NCBI GenBank assembly: GCA_945952105.1
Contig: CAMFGZ010000035.1
Location: forward strand, 1 to 40,628
Reading direction: 5' to 3'
Source of the DNA: an uncultured Rhodospirillaceae bacterium
GTDB lineage: Bacteria > Pseudomonadota > Alphaproteobacteria > Reyranellales > Reyranellaceae
DNA: 40,628 nt
The notes beneath the pieces were generated by a model. It did no database searches. It was not told the origin of the DNA and was given only the letters and a program-made list of their open reading frames with translations. Each line of letters begins with the position of its first letter. The first letter of the stretch is position 1. This document shows positions 1-7,686 of this stretch, one piece after another. Position numbers and translations under genes: made by a program.

Positions 1-752
1 AGCCCGAGATCGTCAAGGGCCTCGACATCATGATCATCCGCGAGCTGACCAGCGGTGTTTACTTCGGCGAGCCGCGCGGCCGTCACACCAACGCCGCCGG
101 CGAGGTCGAGGCCTTCGACACGCAGCGGTACACGGTTCCGGAAATCCGCCGCGTCTGCGCCGTCGCCTTCGAGCTGGCGCGCAAGCGCAAGAACAAGGTC
201 CTCTCCTCGGAGAAGGCCAACGTCATGCACACCGGCGTGCTGTGGCGCGAGGAAGCGACCAAGCTGCACAAGGAAAGCTACAGCGACGTCCAGCTCAGCC
301 ACATGTATGCCGACGCGCTCGCCATGCAGCTGCTGCGCACGCCGACCGAGTTCGACGTGATCGTCACCGACAACCTGTTCGGCGACATCCTGTCCGACGA
401 AGCCTCGATGCTGACCGGCTCGCTCGGCCTGCTGCCCTCGGCTTCGCTGGGTGCGCCCGACGCCACCGGCCGCCGCAAGGCGCTGTACGAGCCGATCCAC
501 GGCAGCGCGCCCGACATCGCGGGTAAGGGCCTGGCCAATCCGATCGCGCAGACCCTCTCCTACGCGATGATGCTCCGCTACTCGTTCGATCTCGGCAAGG
601 ATGCCGACATGGTCGAGCTGGCGGTCGAGAACGTGCTGAAGGCGGGCTACCGCACCGGCGACCTTCTGGTCGGCAAGACCGACGGTGTGAAGAAGGTCGG
701 CACCCAGGAAATGGGCGACGCCATCGTCAAGGAACTCGAGCGTCTCTCCTGA
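1..752 (+). CDS. leuB: 3-isopropylmalate dehydrogenase, C-terminal part (5' end outside window)
   Basis: LeuB oxidises and decarboxylates 3-isopropylmalate to 2-oxoisocaproate with NAD+ in the third step of leucine synthesis, in the cytosol. The frame is open from the first bases (codons read from base 3) to the TGA at 750-752, about 250 codons of a protein usually near 360-370 residues, so about a third is missing. Visible hallmarks are RELTSGVYFGEPRG, the alpha-type NVMHTGVLWRE segment, the metal and substrate region DVIVTDNLFGDILSDEAS, the TGSLGLLPSASLG stretch and the NAD-binding EPIHGSAPDIAGKGLANP. Its pathway partners leuC and leuD lie about 18 kb downstream on the other strand, so the leucine genes are split. 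It is convergent with the anti-sigma gene, 7 bp away. Identification is secure. Confidence 0.97.
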   Translation, partial: PEIVKGLDIMIIRELTSGVYFGEPRGRHTNAAGEVEAFDTQRYTVPEIRRVCAVAFELARKRKNKVLSSEKANVMHTGVLWREEATKLHKESYSDVQLSHMYADALAMQLLRTPTEFDVIVTDNLFGDILSDEASMLTGSLGLLPSASLGAPDATGRRKALYEPIHGSAPDIAGKGLANPIAQTLSYAMMLRYSFDLGKDADMVELAVENVLKAGYRTGDLLVGKTDGVKKVGTQEMGDAIVKELERLS

Positions 753-759
753 CCGGAGA

Positions 760-1530
760 TCAGCGCTCGACGTCGACGGCGCGATTCACCGCCGTCGCGA
801 ACGAGGACATCTCGTTCGGGGAGATGTCCGACACCGCGCGCATGTCGAAGCCGGCATGGCGCCATTCGGCCAGGGCAAATCCATCGCGCTGCGTAACCGA
901 TGGCGCGACATTCCCGCCGGCACCCGCGGGCCACAGGCTCAGCACGATGCGATGCTGGTTGCGGCGATAGACCAGCACCGAGACCTTGCGACCTGACACG
1001 ACGTCGAGCCGCCCGCCCACCAACGGAAATCCTTCCGCCGTCAGGTCATGAACCGGCGGTGAATAGTCGATGCGACCAGCGAACCACGGCTTCACCGTGT
1101 GACGGTCCGACGAGGCGACCTCGACCGGCGCTTCGGCCATAGCGACGCGCAGGTAGCTCGCGATCGCCTCATTCGAATCACGACCCTCCCGGCTGGTGAA
1201 GGTTCCGCCCACCCAGCCGATGCCGACCGCCACGATCAGGCTGGCCGCCATCGCACTCCATCGCGCCCAGGGCCGGGCAGCAGGACGCGCCCTTGGTTCA
1301 GGAGCGTCGACACTCGCGCGCAGGTCGCGCTCGAGTCGTGCGCGCAACAGGTCGGTCGTGCGCTCGACCGGCAGGTCGCGCAGCAGGCCACCGATCGCGC
1401 GCGCCGTCGCCAGCCTTTCGCGGCACTCCGGACACGCTGTCAGCGCCTGTTCGAAGGCCGCGCTCTCCCGTGCCGACAACTCGCCGTCGACATAGGCGTC
1501 GACCGAGGCTTCACAGGTCGGGCAGTCCAT
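760..1530 (-). CDS. Membrane-anchored zinc-finger-like anti-sigma factor
   Basis: Predicted 256-residue negative regulator of the ECF sigma factor encoded just upstream. The cytosolic N-terminus (residues 1-45) resembles the zf-HC2/ZAS fold, with DAYVDGELSARE followed by CPEC. One membrane segment lies at about residues 91-110, and a periplasmic domain of about 145 residues follows. The usual HxxxCxxC motif lacks its His: residue 29 is Ala, while an extra CPTC at residues 3-6 offers two more cysteines with C33 and C36. The start ATG at 1528-1530 lies inside the end of the sigma gene (20 bp overlap), pointing to translational coupling. A longer upstream frame is only an overlap with the sigma gene. 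The signal sensed by the periplasmic domain is unknown. Confidence 0.85.
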   Translation of the reverse strand: MDCPTCEASVDAYVDGELSARESAAFEQALTACPECRERLATARAIGGLLRDLPVERTTDLLRARLERDLRASVDAPEPRARPAARPWARWSAMAASLIVAVGIGWVGGTFTSREGRDSNEAIASYLRVAMAEAPVEVASSDRHTVKPWFAGRIDYSPPVHDLTAEGFPLVGGRLDVVSGRKVSVLVYRRNQHRIVLSLWPAGAGGNVAPSVTQRDGFALAEWRHAGFDMRAVSDISPNEMSSFATAVNRAVDVER

Positions 1531-2062
1531 GCTCACTCCTTCCCAGGCGCCCCCGCAACTGGGCCGCCATTTTCTCGCGCGCCCGCGCGAGGCGGGACAT
1601 GACCGTTCCAATCGGCAAATCGAGCACCGAAGCGATCTGCTTGTAGGAAAGGTCCTCGATCTCGCGCAGGACGAGGACCTCGCGAACGTCTTCCGGCAAG
1701 ACCGCCAGTGCCGCCGCCACATGCCGGCGCCGGTCGCCGGCCAGCACGCTCTGCTCCGGATCGGGCGTGTCGGCCGGGCGTTCGTCGGCCATCTCGAGCG
1801 GCAGGGCGTCGGCGCCCTTGCCCACTCTCGTGTCAGTCCATGTGTTGCGCACGATGCGCAGCAGCCACGGCCGCGCCTCCTCGCCGCGAAAGGCGTGGAA
1901 GTAGCGCAGCGCCCGCAACAGCGATTCCTGCGCCAGATCCTGCGCCGCCACGGGATCTCGCGTCAGCCAGCGGGCAAAGCCGTAGGCCGAATCGAGATGC
2001 GGCAGCACGACGGCACGAAAGCGCTCGAGCGTGCGGCTATCGGGCTTTGGCGCGTCGGACAT
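1511..2062 (-). CDS. ECF-type RNA polymerase sigma factor
   Basis: A 183-residue sigma-70 family protein of ECF size. Region 2 is visible as DSAYGFARWLTRDPVAAQDL followed by a WLLRIVRN segment. Region 4 is visible as ALAVLPEDVREVLVLRE and the helix-turn-helix LSYKQIASVLDLPIGTVMSR. The linker is short and there is no extra C-terminal domain. Start choice: an ATG at 2069-2071 adds three residues, but the predicted promoter GGAATA-N15-CGGTA would start transcription near 2075, which favours the ATG at 2060-2062 with GGGG just upstream. The anti-sigma gene overlaps its 3' end. The pair is divergent from the metallophosphoesterase/cupredoxin genes, and identical promoter-like elements on both strands suggest autoregulation and a shared regulon. 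The ECF group could not be assigned without a search. Confidence 0.93.
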   Translation of the reverse strand: MSDAPKPDSRTLERFRAVVLPHLDSAYGFARWLTRDPVAAQDLAQESLLRALRYFHAFRGEEARPWLLRIVRNTWTDTRVGKGADALPLEMADERPADTPDPEQSVLAGDRRRHVAAALAVLPEDVREVLVLREIEDLSYKQIASVLDLPIGTVMSRLARAREKMAAQLRGRLGRSEHGLPDL

Positions 2063-2081
2063 GCACCCCATAGGACAGCAA

Positions 2082-2107
2082 TACCGGTCGAGGGTCGATT
2101 TTATTCC
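2082..2107 (-). promoter_or_regulatory. Predicted ECF promoter for the sigma/anti-sigma operon
   Basis: On the minus strand, GGAATA (2107-2102) is followed after exactly 15 bp by CGGTA (2086-2082). The same two hexamer/pentamer elements at the same spacing occur on the plus strand at 2123-2148. GGAA-type -35 elements are typical of ECF sigma factors. Predicted transcription start is near 2075, a few bases before the sigma gene. Inferred from pattern only. Confidence 0.65.
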
Positions 2108-2122
2108 ATGGCCTGAATCCGG

Positions 2123-2148
2123 GGAATAGACGCCGCTCCCCGCCGGTA
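2123..2148 (+). promoter_or_regulatory. Predicted ECF promoter for the metallophosphoesterase/cupredoxin operon
   Basis: GGAATA (2123-2128), a 15-bp spacer, then CGGTA (2144-2148), identical in elements and spacing to the divergent copy at 2082-2107. Predicted start is near 2155, leaving a leader of about 30 nt with a GGGAG ribosome site at 2178-2182 before the ATG at 2188. The spacers of the two copies differ, so the match is not a simple duplication. Confidence 0.65.
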
Positions 2149-2187
2149 GTCCCCGGCAGTTCCACGTCCGGAACGATGGGAGTCATC

Positions 2188-3060
2188 ATGCTGCAACGGC
2201 ATCGTCGCGATTTTCTCAAGCTCGCCGGATTGGCCGGCGTCACCTTCACTGCAGGATTATTCCCGCCGGGCGAAGCCTCGGCGCAAGCCGGCGGTGACTT
2301 CCACTTCGTACAGTTCTCCGACACGCATTGGGGCTTCAAGGGCGCCGCCAATCCCGACTCCGAGAACACGCTGGCCAAGGCGGTGGCGACCGTGAACGGC
2401 CTCGCCAATCCACCGGACTTCATCGTCTTCACCGGCGACCTCACGCATACGACCGACGACCCGAAGGAACGCCGCGCCCGCATGCAGCGCTTCCGCGAGA
2501 TCGTCGCGGGCCTGCGCGTGAAGGACGTGCGCTTCATGCCCGGCGAGCACGATGCCTCACTCGATGCCGGCGAGGCCTACAAGGAATTCTTCGGCGCGAC
2601 CAACTACACGTTCGACCACAAGGGCGTGCACTTCATCGTGCTCGACAATGTCAGCGATCCCGCGGCGAAGCTCGGCACAGCGCAGCTCGCCTGGCTGGAA
2701 GCGGACCTGAAGCAGCGCAAGCCCGACGACCGCATCGTCGTGCTGACGCATCGCCCGCTGTTCGCGCTACAGCCCGACTGGGACTGGACGACCGCCGACG
2801 GCGACAAGGCGATCGAGCTGCTGATGCCTTACGGCAACGTCGTGGTGTTCTACGGCCACATCCACCAGGAACATCACCACATGACGGGCCACATCGCCCA
2901 TCATGCGGCCAAGTCGCTGATCTTCCCGCTGGTGGTGCCGGGCTCGCAGCCCAGGCGCGCTCCCAAGCCCTACGACCCGGCCCAGCCCGATCTGGGCACG
3001 CGCGACGTGACGATGGGTTCAAAGGTGAGCCTTGTCGAACTGCCGGTCACGCGGAGCTGA
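2188..3060 (+). CDS. Tat-exported metallophosphoesterase
   Basis: A 290-residue calcineurin-like phosphoesterase. The N-terminus carries a twin-arginine signal (RRDFLK, then a hydrophobic stretch ending ASAQA), so the enzyme should be exported folded to the periplasm. Metal-binding motifs appear in order: FSDTHWG (DxH), FTGDLTHT (GDLxH), PGEHDAS in place of GNHD, VLTHRPLF and YGHIHQEHHH (GHxH). The Asn of GNHD is Glu here, a possible change of metal or substrate preference. Start: ATG at 2188 has GGGAG five bases upstream. An in-frame ATG at 2176 would place that site inside the gene. The CuA cupredoxin gene follows after 3 bp, so the two are co-transcribed, probably under the divergent ECF sigma factor. 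The substrate is unknown. Confidence 0.88.
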   Translation: MLQRHRRDFLKLAGLAGVTFTAGLFPPGEASAQAGGDFHFVQFSDTHWGFKGAANPDSENTLAKAVATVNGLANPPDFIVFTGDLTHTTDDPKERRARMQRFREIVAGLRVKDVRFMPGEHDASLDAGEAYKEFFGATNYTFDHKGVHFIVLDNVSDPAAKLGTAQLAWLEADLKQRKPDDRIVVLTHRPLFALQPDWDWTTADGDKAIELLMPYGNVVVFYGHIHQEHHHMTGHIAHHAAKSLIFPLVVPGSQPRRAPKPYDPAQPDLGTRDVTMGSKVSLVELPVTRS

Positions 3061-3063
3061 ACC

Positions 3064-3411
3064 GTGACACGCAGGTTCATGATGATGCTGGGCGTGCCGC
3101 TGGCCCTCGCTGCGGCACGCCTGGCGGCCGAGACGACGCCGGAAGTGCGGATCGGCGCGAAGAAGTTCGCGTTTCACCCGAACAAGGTGACGGTGAAGCT
3201 CGGCCGGCCGGTGGTCCTCGTCCTCACGTCGGAAGACCGCATCCACGGCCTCAAGTTACCGGAACTCGGCCTGCGCGCCGAGATCGTGCCGGGCCAGGAA
3301 ACGCGGGTATCGCTGACGCCGCAGAAGGCCGGCAGCTTTGCCTTCTTCTGCGACGTCTTCTGTGGCGACGGCCACGAAGACATGGACGGCACGCTCGTCG
3401 TCGAGGCGTGA
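3064..3411 (+). CDS. Small exported cupredoxin with a complete CuA-type copper site
   Basis: A 115-residue protein starting with GTG, with an N-terminal signal (hydrophobic MMMLGVPLALAAARLAAE) and a single cupredoxin domain. Ligands for a binuclear CuA centre can be read in order: H61 (RIHGLKL), C96, C100, H104 and M107 in CDVFCGDGHEDM. The C-x3-C-x3-H-x2-M spacing is that of cytochrome oxidase subunit II and nitrous-oxide reductase. Neither of those enzymes is encoded here and the protein has no other domain, so it may act as a free electron carrier, a copper chaperone or a redox sensor in the periplasm. It follows the Tat metallophosphoesterase by 3 bp. Copper loading is predicted, not shown. 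Confidence 0.87.
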   Translation: MTRRFMMMLGVPLALAAARLAAETTPEVRIGAKKFAFHPNKVTVKLGRPVVLVLTSEDRIHGLKLPELGLRAEIVPGQETRVSLTPQKAGSFAFFCDVFCGDGHEDMDGTLVVEA

Positions 3412-3425
3412 CCGCGAGGCGGGCC

Positions 3426-5129
3426 TTACCGAAGAATGTTGCCCAGCACGCCGCGCAGCACCGCACCGCCGATACTGGCGCCGATGTTCGCCGCCTTGCC
3501 CTTGCCGAACATGGCCTTCGCCGCCTCGCGCGCGGCGACCGTGGCCATGCTGCGGCCGGCTGCCTTCGCGATGGTGACGCCGACCGAATCGCGCTGACGG
3601 CCGGCCGGCGCCCTCTTTGGCTCAGGCGTGGGCGGAAGCGGTTGGGTCTGGGCATTCTTTAGGCGCGGTTCGGGCTTGGGCGCGGGCGGGATCGGCTGCT
3701 CGGCCTGCGGCGGCGGCTCGGCGCGGCGCGGGCCCCACGGGCCGGTCGTCGCCGGCACGGTCGGCGGCACCGATCCATACTGGCCGCGTCGACGCGGCAT
3801 GCCGCCGGCTGGCGCCGGGGCCGGTGCGGTTGGAGTGGGCGTTGCACTGGTGCCGACCCGGCCGGTCAGTACTTCATAGGCCGACTCGCGATCGACGACC
3901 GTGTCGTACTTGCCTGCCAGCGGACTGGCAGACATGGCGGCCGCACGCTCCTCGACCGTCGCCGGACCGATGCGGCCCTGCGGCGGCGCGATGAAGCAGC
4001 GCTCGACCGGGAAGGGCACGCCCTTTTCGTCGAGAAACGACAACAATGCCTCGCCGACGCCGAGTTCGGTGATGACCTGGGCTGCATTGAACGCCTTGTT
4101 GGGGCGAAACGTCTCGGCCGCTACCTTCACCGCCTTCTGGTCGCGCGGCGTGAAGGCGCGCAGCGCGTGCTGCACCCGGTTGCCGAGCTGGCCCAGGACC
4201 GATTCCGGCACGTCGAGCGGGTTCTGGGTGATGAAGTAGATGCCGACGCCCTTGGAACGGATCAGGCGCACGACCTGCTCGATGCGCGACAGCAGCGCCT
4301 TCGGCGCGTCGTCGAACAACAGATGCGCCTCGTCGAAGAAGAAGACGAACTTCGGCTTGTCGAGGTCGCCCACCTCCGGCAGCGACTCGAACAGCTCCGA
4401 CAGCAGCCACAGCAGGAAGGTCGCGTAGAGGCGCGGGCTCTGCATCAGCCGGTCGGCGGCAAGGATGTTGATCGCGCCGTAGCCCGATGGATCGCAGCGC
4501 ATCATGTCGTGCAGGTCGAGCGCCGGCTCGCCGAAGAAGCGCTCGCCCCCCTGCTGGCTGAGCGTCAGGAGCTGGCGCTGGATCGTGCCGACCGACTGCT
4601 TGCTGACATTGCCGAACTCGGTCGTGAGCGTGCCGGCATTCTCGGCCACCCATTGCAGCAGCGCCTGCAGGTCCTTGAAGTCGAGCAGCAACAGGCCCTG
4701 CTGGTCGGCGATCTTGAAGACGATGTTGAGAACGCCTTCCTGTGTCTCGTTGAGCTGCAGCAGGCGGGCCATCAGCACCGGCCCGACTTCGCTCACCGTC
4801 GTGCGGATGGGATGGCCCTTCTCGCCGAACAGGTCCCAGAAGATCGTCGGGAAGGCGCGGCCGGCATAGCCCTCGATGCCAAGCTGCTTCGCGCGCTCCA
4901 ATGCCCGCGGATTGTTGCCGCCGGGCTGGCTGACGCCCGAAAGATCGCCCTTCACGTCGGCTAGGAAGACAGGCACGCCGAAGGCCGAGAAGCCCTCCGC
5001 GATGGTCTGCAAGGTCACGGTCTTGCCGGTGCCGGTGGCGCCCGCGACCAGGCCGTGGCGATTGGCATACTTCAGCAGGAGATACTGGTCGGCCTCGCTG
5101 GCTCCCACGAAGATCGCGTCGTCGCTCAT
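3426..5129 (-). CDS. HerA/DUF853-family P-loop ATPase (YjgR-like)
   Basis: A 567-residue cytosolic ATPase of the DUF853 family, related to E. coli YjgR and the HerA/FtsK-like helicases. Walker A is GATGTGKT (residues 30-37), with LADVKGDLSGVSQPG shortly after, and Walker B is VFFFDEAH (262-269, D266/E267). A sensor-like VGIYFITQNPLDVP follows. The C-terminal part, from about residue 420, is a proline-rich low-complexity linker ending in a Gly/Ala-rich tail (AAKAMFGKGKAANIG...), somewhat longer than in YjgR. The cellular role of the family is unclear. The gene is convergent with the cupredoxin gene (14 bp) and divergent from the TIM-barrel gene across 64 bp, in which no clear promoter was found. 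Confidence 0.9.
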   Translation of the reverse strand: MSDDAIFVGASEADQYLLLKYANRHGLVAGATGTGKTVTLQTIAEGFSAFGVPVFLADVKGDLSGVSQPGGNNPRALERAKQLGIEGYAGRAFPTIFWDLFGEKGHPIRTTVSEVGPVLMARLLQLNETQEGVLNIVFKIADQQGLLLLDFKDLQALLQWVAENAGTLTTEFGNVSKQSVGTIQRQLLTLSQQGGERFFGEPALDLHDMMRCDPSGYGAINILAADRLMQSPRLYATFLLWLLSELFESLPEVGDLDKPKFVFFFDEAHLLFDDAPKALLSRIEQVVRLIRSKGVGIYFITQNPLDVPESVLGQLGNRVQHALRAFTPRDQKAVKVAAETFRPNKAFNAAQVITELGVGEALLSFLDEKGVPFPVERCFIAPPQGRIGPATVEERAAAMSASPLAGKYDTVVDRESAYEVLTGRVGTSATPTPTAPAPAPAGGMPRRRGQYGSVPPTVPATTGPWGPRRAEPPPQAEQPIPPAPKPEPRLKNAQTQPLPPTPEPKRAPAGRQRDSVGVTIAKAAGRSMATVAAREAAKAMFGKGKAANIGASIGGAVLRGVLGNILR

Positions 5130-5193
5130 GCCGTCTCCTTTGCGCCTGGCCGGACTTTAGCCAAAGCGGCCGGTCCATAGTAGGTTAGCCCGC

Positions 5194-6087
5194 ATGTCCC
5201 TGCCCCGTCTCGCCCTCGCCGTGATCGGCGATGAAATCGGTCCCTCCCTCGACGAAATGATCTCCTTCTGCAGCGAACACGAGGTGCGACGCCTCGACAT
5301 GCGCACGGTGGATGGAAAGAACCTGCTCGGCCTGTCGCTCGAGGAAGGAAGCGCGATCGCGCGCCGCCTCGAGAAAGAAGGCCTCTCCGTCCCGACTTTC
5401 GTGTCGCCACTGCTGAAATGGGCCGCACCGGGCAAGGGAACCGAGGGCGGCAAGGTCGATTTCGCCTTCGATCCCTCGGAGTGCCCAACCGACGATCCCC
5501 TGGTGCACGCCTTCGACATGGCGACCGTGTTCGGCGCCGAAAAGATCCGCGTCTTCAGCCATCTGCGCTATCCCGGTTACAAGCCGACCGATCTGATCGG
5601 TCGCTTCGAGCGGCTGTCCGATCTCGGCCTCACCTATTCGATCGCGGTCGAGATCGAGAACGAGCCGGTCTGCAACATCGGCTCGATCACCGATCTTGCC
5701 GACTTCTTCACGGCCTTCGGTGAAGCCATGGACCCCAATCCGATGCCGCCGCATCTGAAGCCGCTGATCGACATCAGCAACGCCTGGTCGATCGGCAAGC
5801 CGCCGACCGACGCGGAAATCAGCCAACTGGCGCCGCTGGTCGACCTGATTCACCTCAAGGACCGTGACACCACGGCCAAGCGCACGGTGCCGCTCGGCGA
5901 CGGCGATGTTCCGTGGGCCATGGAACTCACGCGGCTGCTCACCGCGGCCGCCGGCGCACCTCATCCGGTGCGGGAAATCTATGCCAGCATCGAGACGCAC
6001 TGCCCGCAGGACGGCCGCAACGCCACCGCGCGCTCCGTCGCCGGCCTCCGCCGCATCGCCGCCGAGATCGGCGTCGAGGTCGTCTAG
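5194..6087 (+). CDS. Sugar phosphate isomerase/epimerase-like TIM-barrel protein
   Basis: A 297-residue protein of the xylose-isomerase-like / AP endonuclease 2 superfamily. Likely metal ligands at barrel strand ends are E153 or E155 (AVEIENEP), D193 (LIDISNAW), H220 (LIHLKDRD) and E277 (SIETHCP). No signal peptide is seen, so it is cytosolic. Members of this superfamily isomerise or epimerise sugars and related keto compounds, and the substrate cannot be read from the sequence. Its stop overlaps the convergent glutathione transferase stop by a few bases (6084-6087). It stands alone between a divergent and a convergent neighbour, so context gives no pathway clue. Confidence 0.8.
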   Translation: MSLPRLALAVIGDEIGPSLDEMISFCSEHEVRRLDMRTVDGKNLLGLSLEEGSAIARRLEKEGLSVPTFVSPLLKWAAPGKGTEGGKVDFAFDPSECPTDDPLVHAFDMATVFGAEKIRVFSHLRYPGYKPTDLIGRFERLSDLGLTYSIAVEIENEPVCNIGSITDLADFFTAFGEAMDPNPMPPHLKPLIDISNAWSIGKPPTDAEISQLAPLVDLIHLKDRDTTAKRTVPLGDGDVPWAMELTRLLTAAAGAPHPVREIYASIETHCPQDGRNATARSVAGLRRIAAEIGVEVV

Positions 6088-7007
6088 GCCGGCGTAACGA
6101 TGAAGCCGGCGCGCGGGAAGTGGACGACCACGTCGCCTACTTGCTCGTCGTGCCGCTCGATCGAAATGCGGTCGTTCGTGAGACCGACCAGCACACCGCT
6201 CACCGGCACCTTGCCGGTATCGTCGGGCGTGACACTGATCGTCTGGCCGGACTTCAGGCCGCTCGGATCGTTCACATCGACGCTCGTCGCTGCCGGCGTC
6301 GCCGCCCGGGCGATGGCGATCGCATCGGCGGCGCTGATCTCGGTCGGACTGCCACTGCCGGCCGCCTTCATGCGTTCCGACCAGGCCGTGATGAGGGGAA
6401 GCCGATCGAACGGCGGTACCGCCTTTCCGCCGCCCATCCGTTCCTTGATGAACCAGACGGGATTGTAGAGCGCGCAATCGGCCAGGCACGGTTCGTCACC
6501 GAGCAGATAGGGACGCTTGTCGGCGAGCATCTGCTCGGCGATGACGAGCTGGGCATAGGTCTGCTGCAGGGCCATCGGAGCAGCGGCCCTGAGCGCGGCC
6601 GGATCGAAGGAGCGGCCGGAGAAGGCGCTGCGGTCGTTGAGAAAGGCTTCCGGCAGCTTGTCGCCCAGCGCGCCCATGACGACGCCGACGGCGGCCCAGA
6701 AGATGTTGCGGTCGACCCACATGGCGAGCGCCCGCGCCACGCCCTCCTTGCCTTTCGGCAGGAGCGGCGGCGTTGGCGCGCGCTTCTCGATCTCCAGCAT
6801 GATGAGCTGCGTGTCGCAGTAGATGTCGGCCCCGACCTGCATCACCGGCGTCTTGCGATAGCCGCCGGTCAGCGGCATCAGGTCCGGCTTCGGCAGCATG
6901 TTCGGGATCACGACCGACTTCCATGCGGCCTTCTTGACGCCAAAGGCGATCCGCACCTTCTCCGAGAAGGGCGAGTTCGGATAGTGGTGCAGGATCATGT
7001 CGGTCAT
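6084..7007 (-). CDS. Glutathione S-transferase family protein with C-terminal extension
   Basis: A 307-residue protein. Residues 1-80 form a thioredoxin-like GST N-domain (HHYPNSPFSEKVR with the probable active-site serine region, and KTPVMQ with the cis-proline), followed by an all-helical GST C-domain containing YLLGDEPCLADCALYNPVWF. After about residue 240 comes an unusual extension of roughly 65 residues rich in Val, Asp and Gly (VDVNDPSGLKSGQTISV...VVHFPRAGFIV), predicted beta-rich, so the protein is longer than the usual 200-240 residues. The ATG overlaps the rpe stop (ATGA, 7004-7007), making it the last gene of a pheA-rpe-GST operon. A long open frame runs upstream through rpe in another phase and is not a fusion. 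Substrate unknown. Confidence 0.87.
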   Translation of the reverse strand: MTDMILHHYPNSPFSEKVRIAFGVKKAAWKSVVIPNMLPKPDLMPLTGGYRKTPVMQVGADIYCDTQLIMLEIEKRAPTPPLLPKGKEGVARALAMWVDRNIFWAAVGVVMGALGDKLPEAFLNDRSAFSGRSFDPAALRAAAPMALQQTYAQLVIAEQMLADKRPYLLGDEPCLADCALYNPVWFIKERMGGGKAVPPFDRLPLITAWSERMKAAGSGSPTEISAADAIAIARAATPAATSVDVNDPSGLKSGQTISVTPDDTGKVPVSGVLVGLTNDRISIERHDEQVGDVVVHFPRAGFIVTPA

Positions 7008-7666
7008 GAGCGCAGTGCCTCGATGTTGGCCGCGTAGCGTCCGGGTCCGCCGGCGAACACAGCGGTGCCGGCGACGAGCACGTCGGCGCCGGCCTTGATG
7101 CAGCGCTTCGCCGTCTCGACGTTCACGCCGCCATCGACCTCGAGGTCGATCGGCTTGCCCAGCGCGTCGATCGCCTTGCGCAAGGAAGCGATCTTGGCGA
7201 GCTGGCTTTCGATGAAGGCCTGGCCGCCAAATCCCGGATTGACGCTCATCACCAGCACGAGATCGAGGTCGCCCAGGACATGCTCGACGGCAGAGAGCGG
7301 CGTCGCGGGGTTGAGCACGATGCCCGCCTTGCGGCCCAGCCCCTTGATGAGCTGGATGGTGCGATGGACGTGCGGGCCGGCCTCGGGGTGGAACGAGATC
7401 ACGTCGGCGCCGGCATCGACATAGGCCGGCACCAGCGGATCGATCGGCGAGATCATGAGATGGACGTCGAAGGTCTGCTGGCTGTGCTTGCGCAGCGCCT
7501 TCACCACCATCGGGCCGATCGTGAGATTGGGCACGAAATGCCCGTCCATCACGTCGACATGGATCCAGTCGGCGCCGGCTTTCGTGACCGCCTCGATCTC
7601 CTGGCCGAGGGCGGCAAAATCCGCCGACAGGATGGACGGCGCGATGCGGACGGGCTGTTGCGGCAT
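7004..7666 (-). CDS. rpe: Ribulose-phosphate 3-epimerase
   Basis: A 220-residue TIM-barrel enzyme that interconverts ribulose 5-phosphate and xylulose 5-phosphate in the pentose phosphate and Calvin pathways. Family motifs are clear: APSILSADFAALG at the start, WIHVDVMDGHFVPNLTIGP (metal His and catalytic Asp), FDVHLMI, VLVMSVNPGFGGQAF and LEVDGGVN (second catalytic Asp). Length is normal. It starts 20 bp after the pheA stop and overlaps the downstream GST gene by 4 bp, so it is the middle gene of the operon. No RuBisCO or Calvin genes are nearby, so a housekeeping role is likeliest. Confidence 0.97.
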   Translation of the reverse strand: MPQQPVRIAPSILSADFAALGQEIEAVTKAGADWIHVDVMDGHFVPNLTIGPMVVKALRKHSQQTFDVHLMISPIDPLVPAYVDAGADVISFHPEAGPHVHRTIQLIKGLGRKAGIVLNPATPLSAVEHVLGDLDLVLVMSVNPGFGGQAFIESQLAKIASLRKAIDALGKPIDLEVDGGVNVETAKRCIKAGADVLVAGTAVFAGGPGRYAANIEALRS

Positions 7667-7686
7667 GGTCGGTCTCAGGTGCCTGG

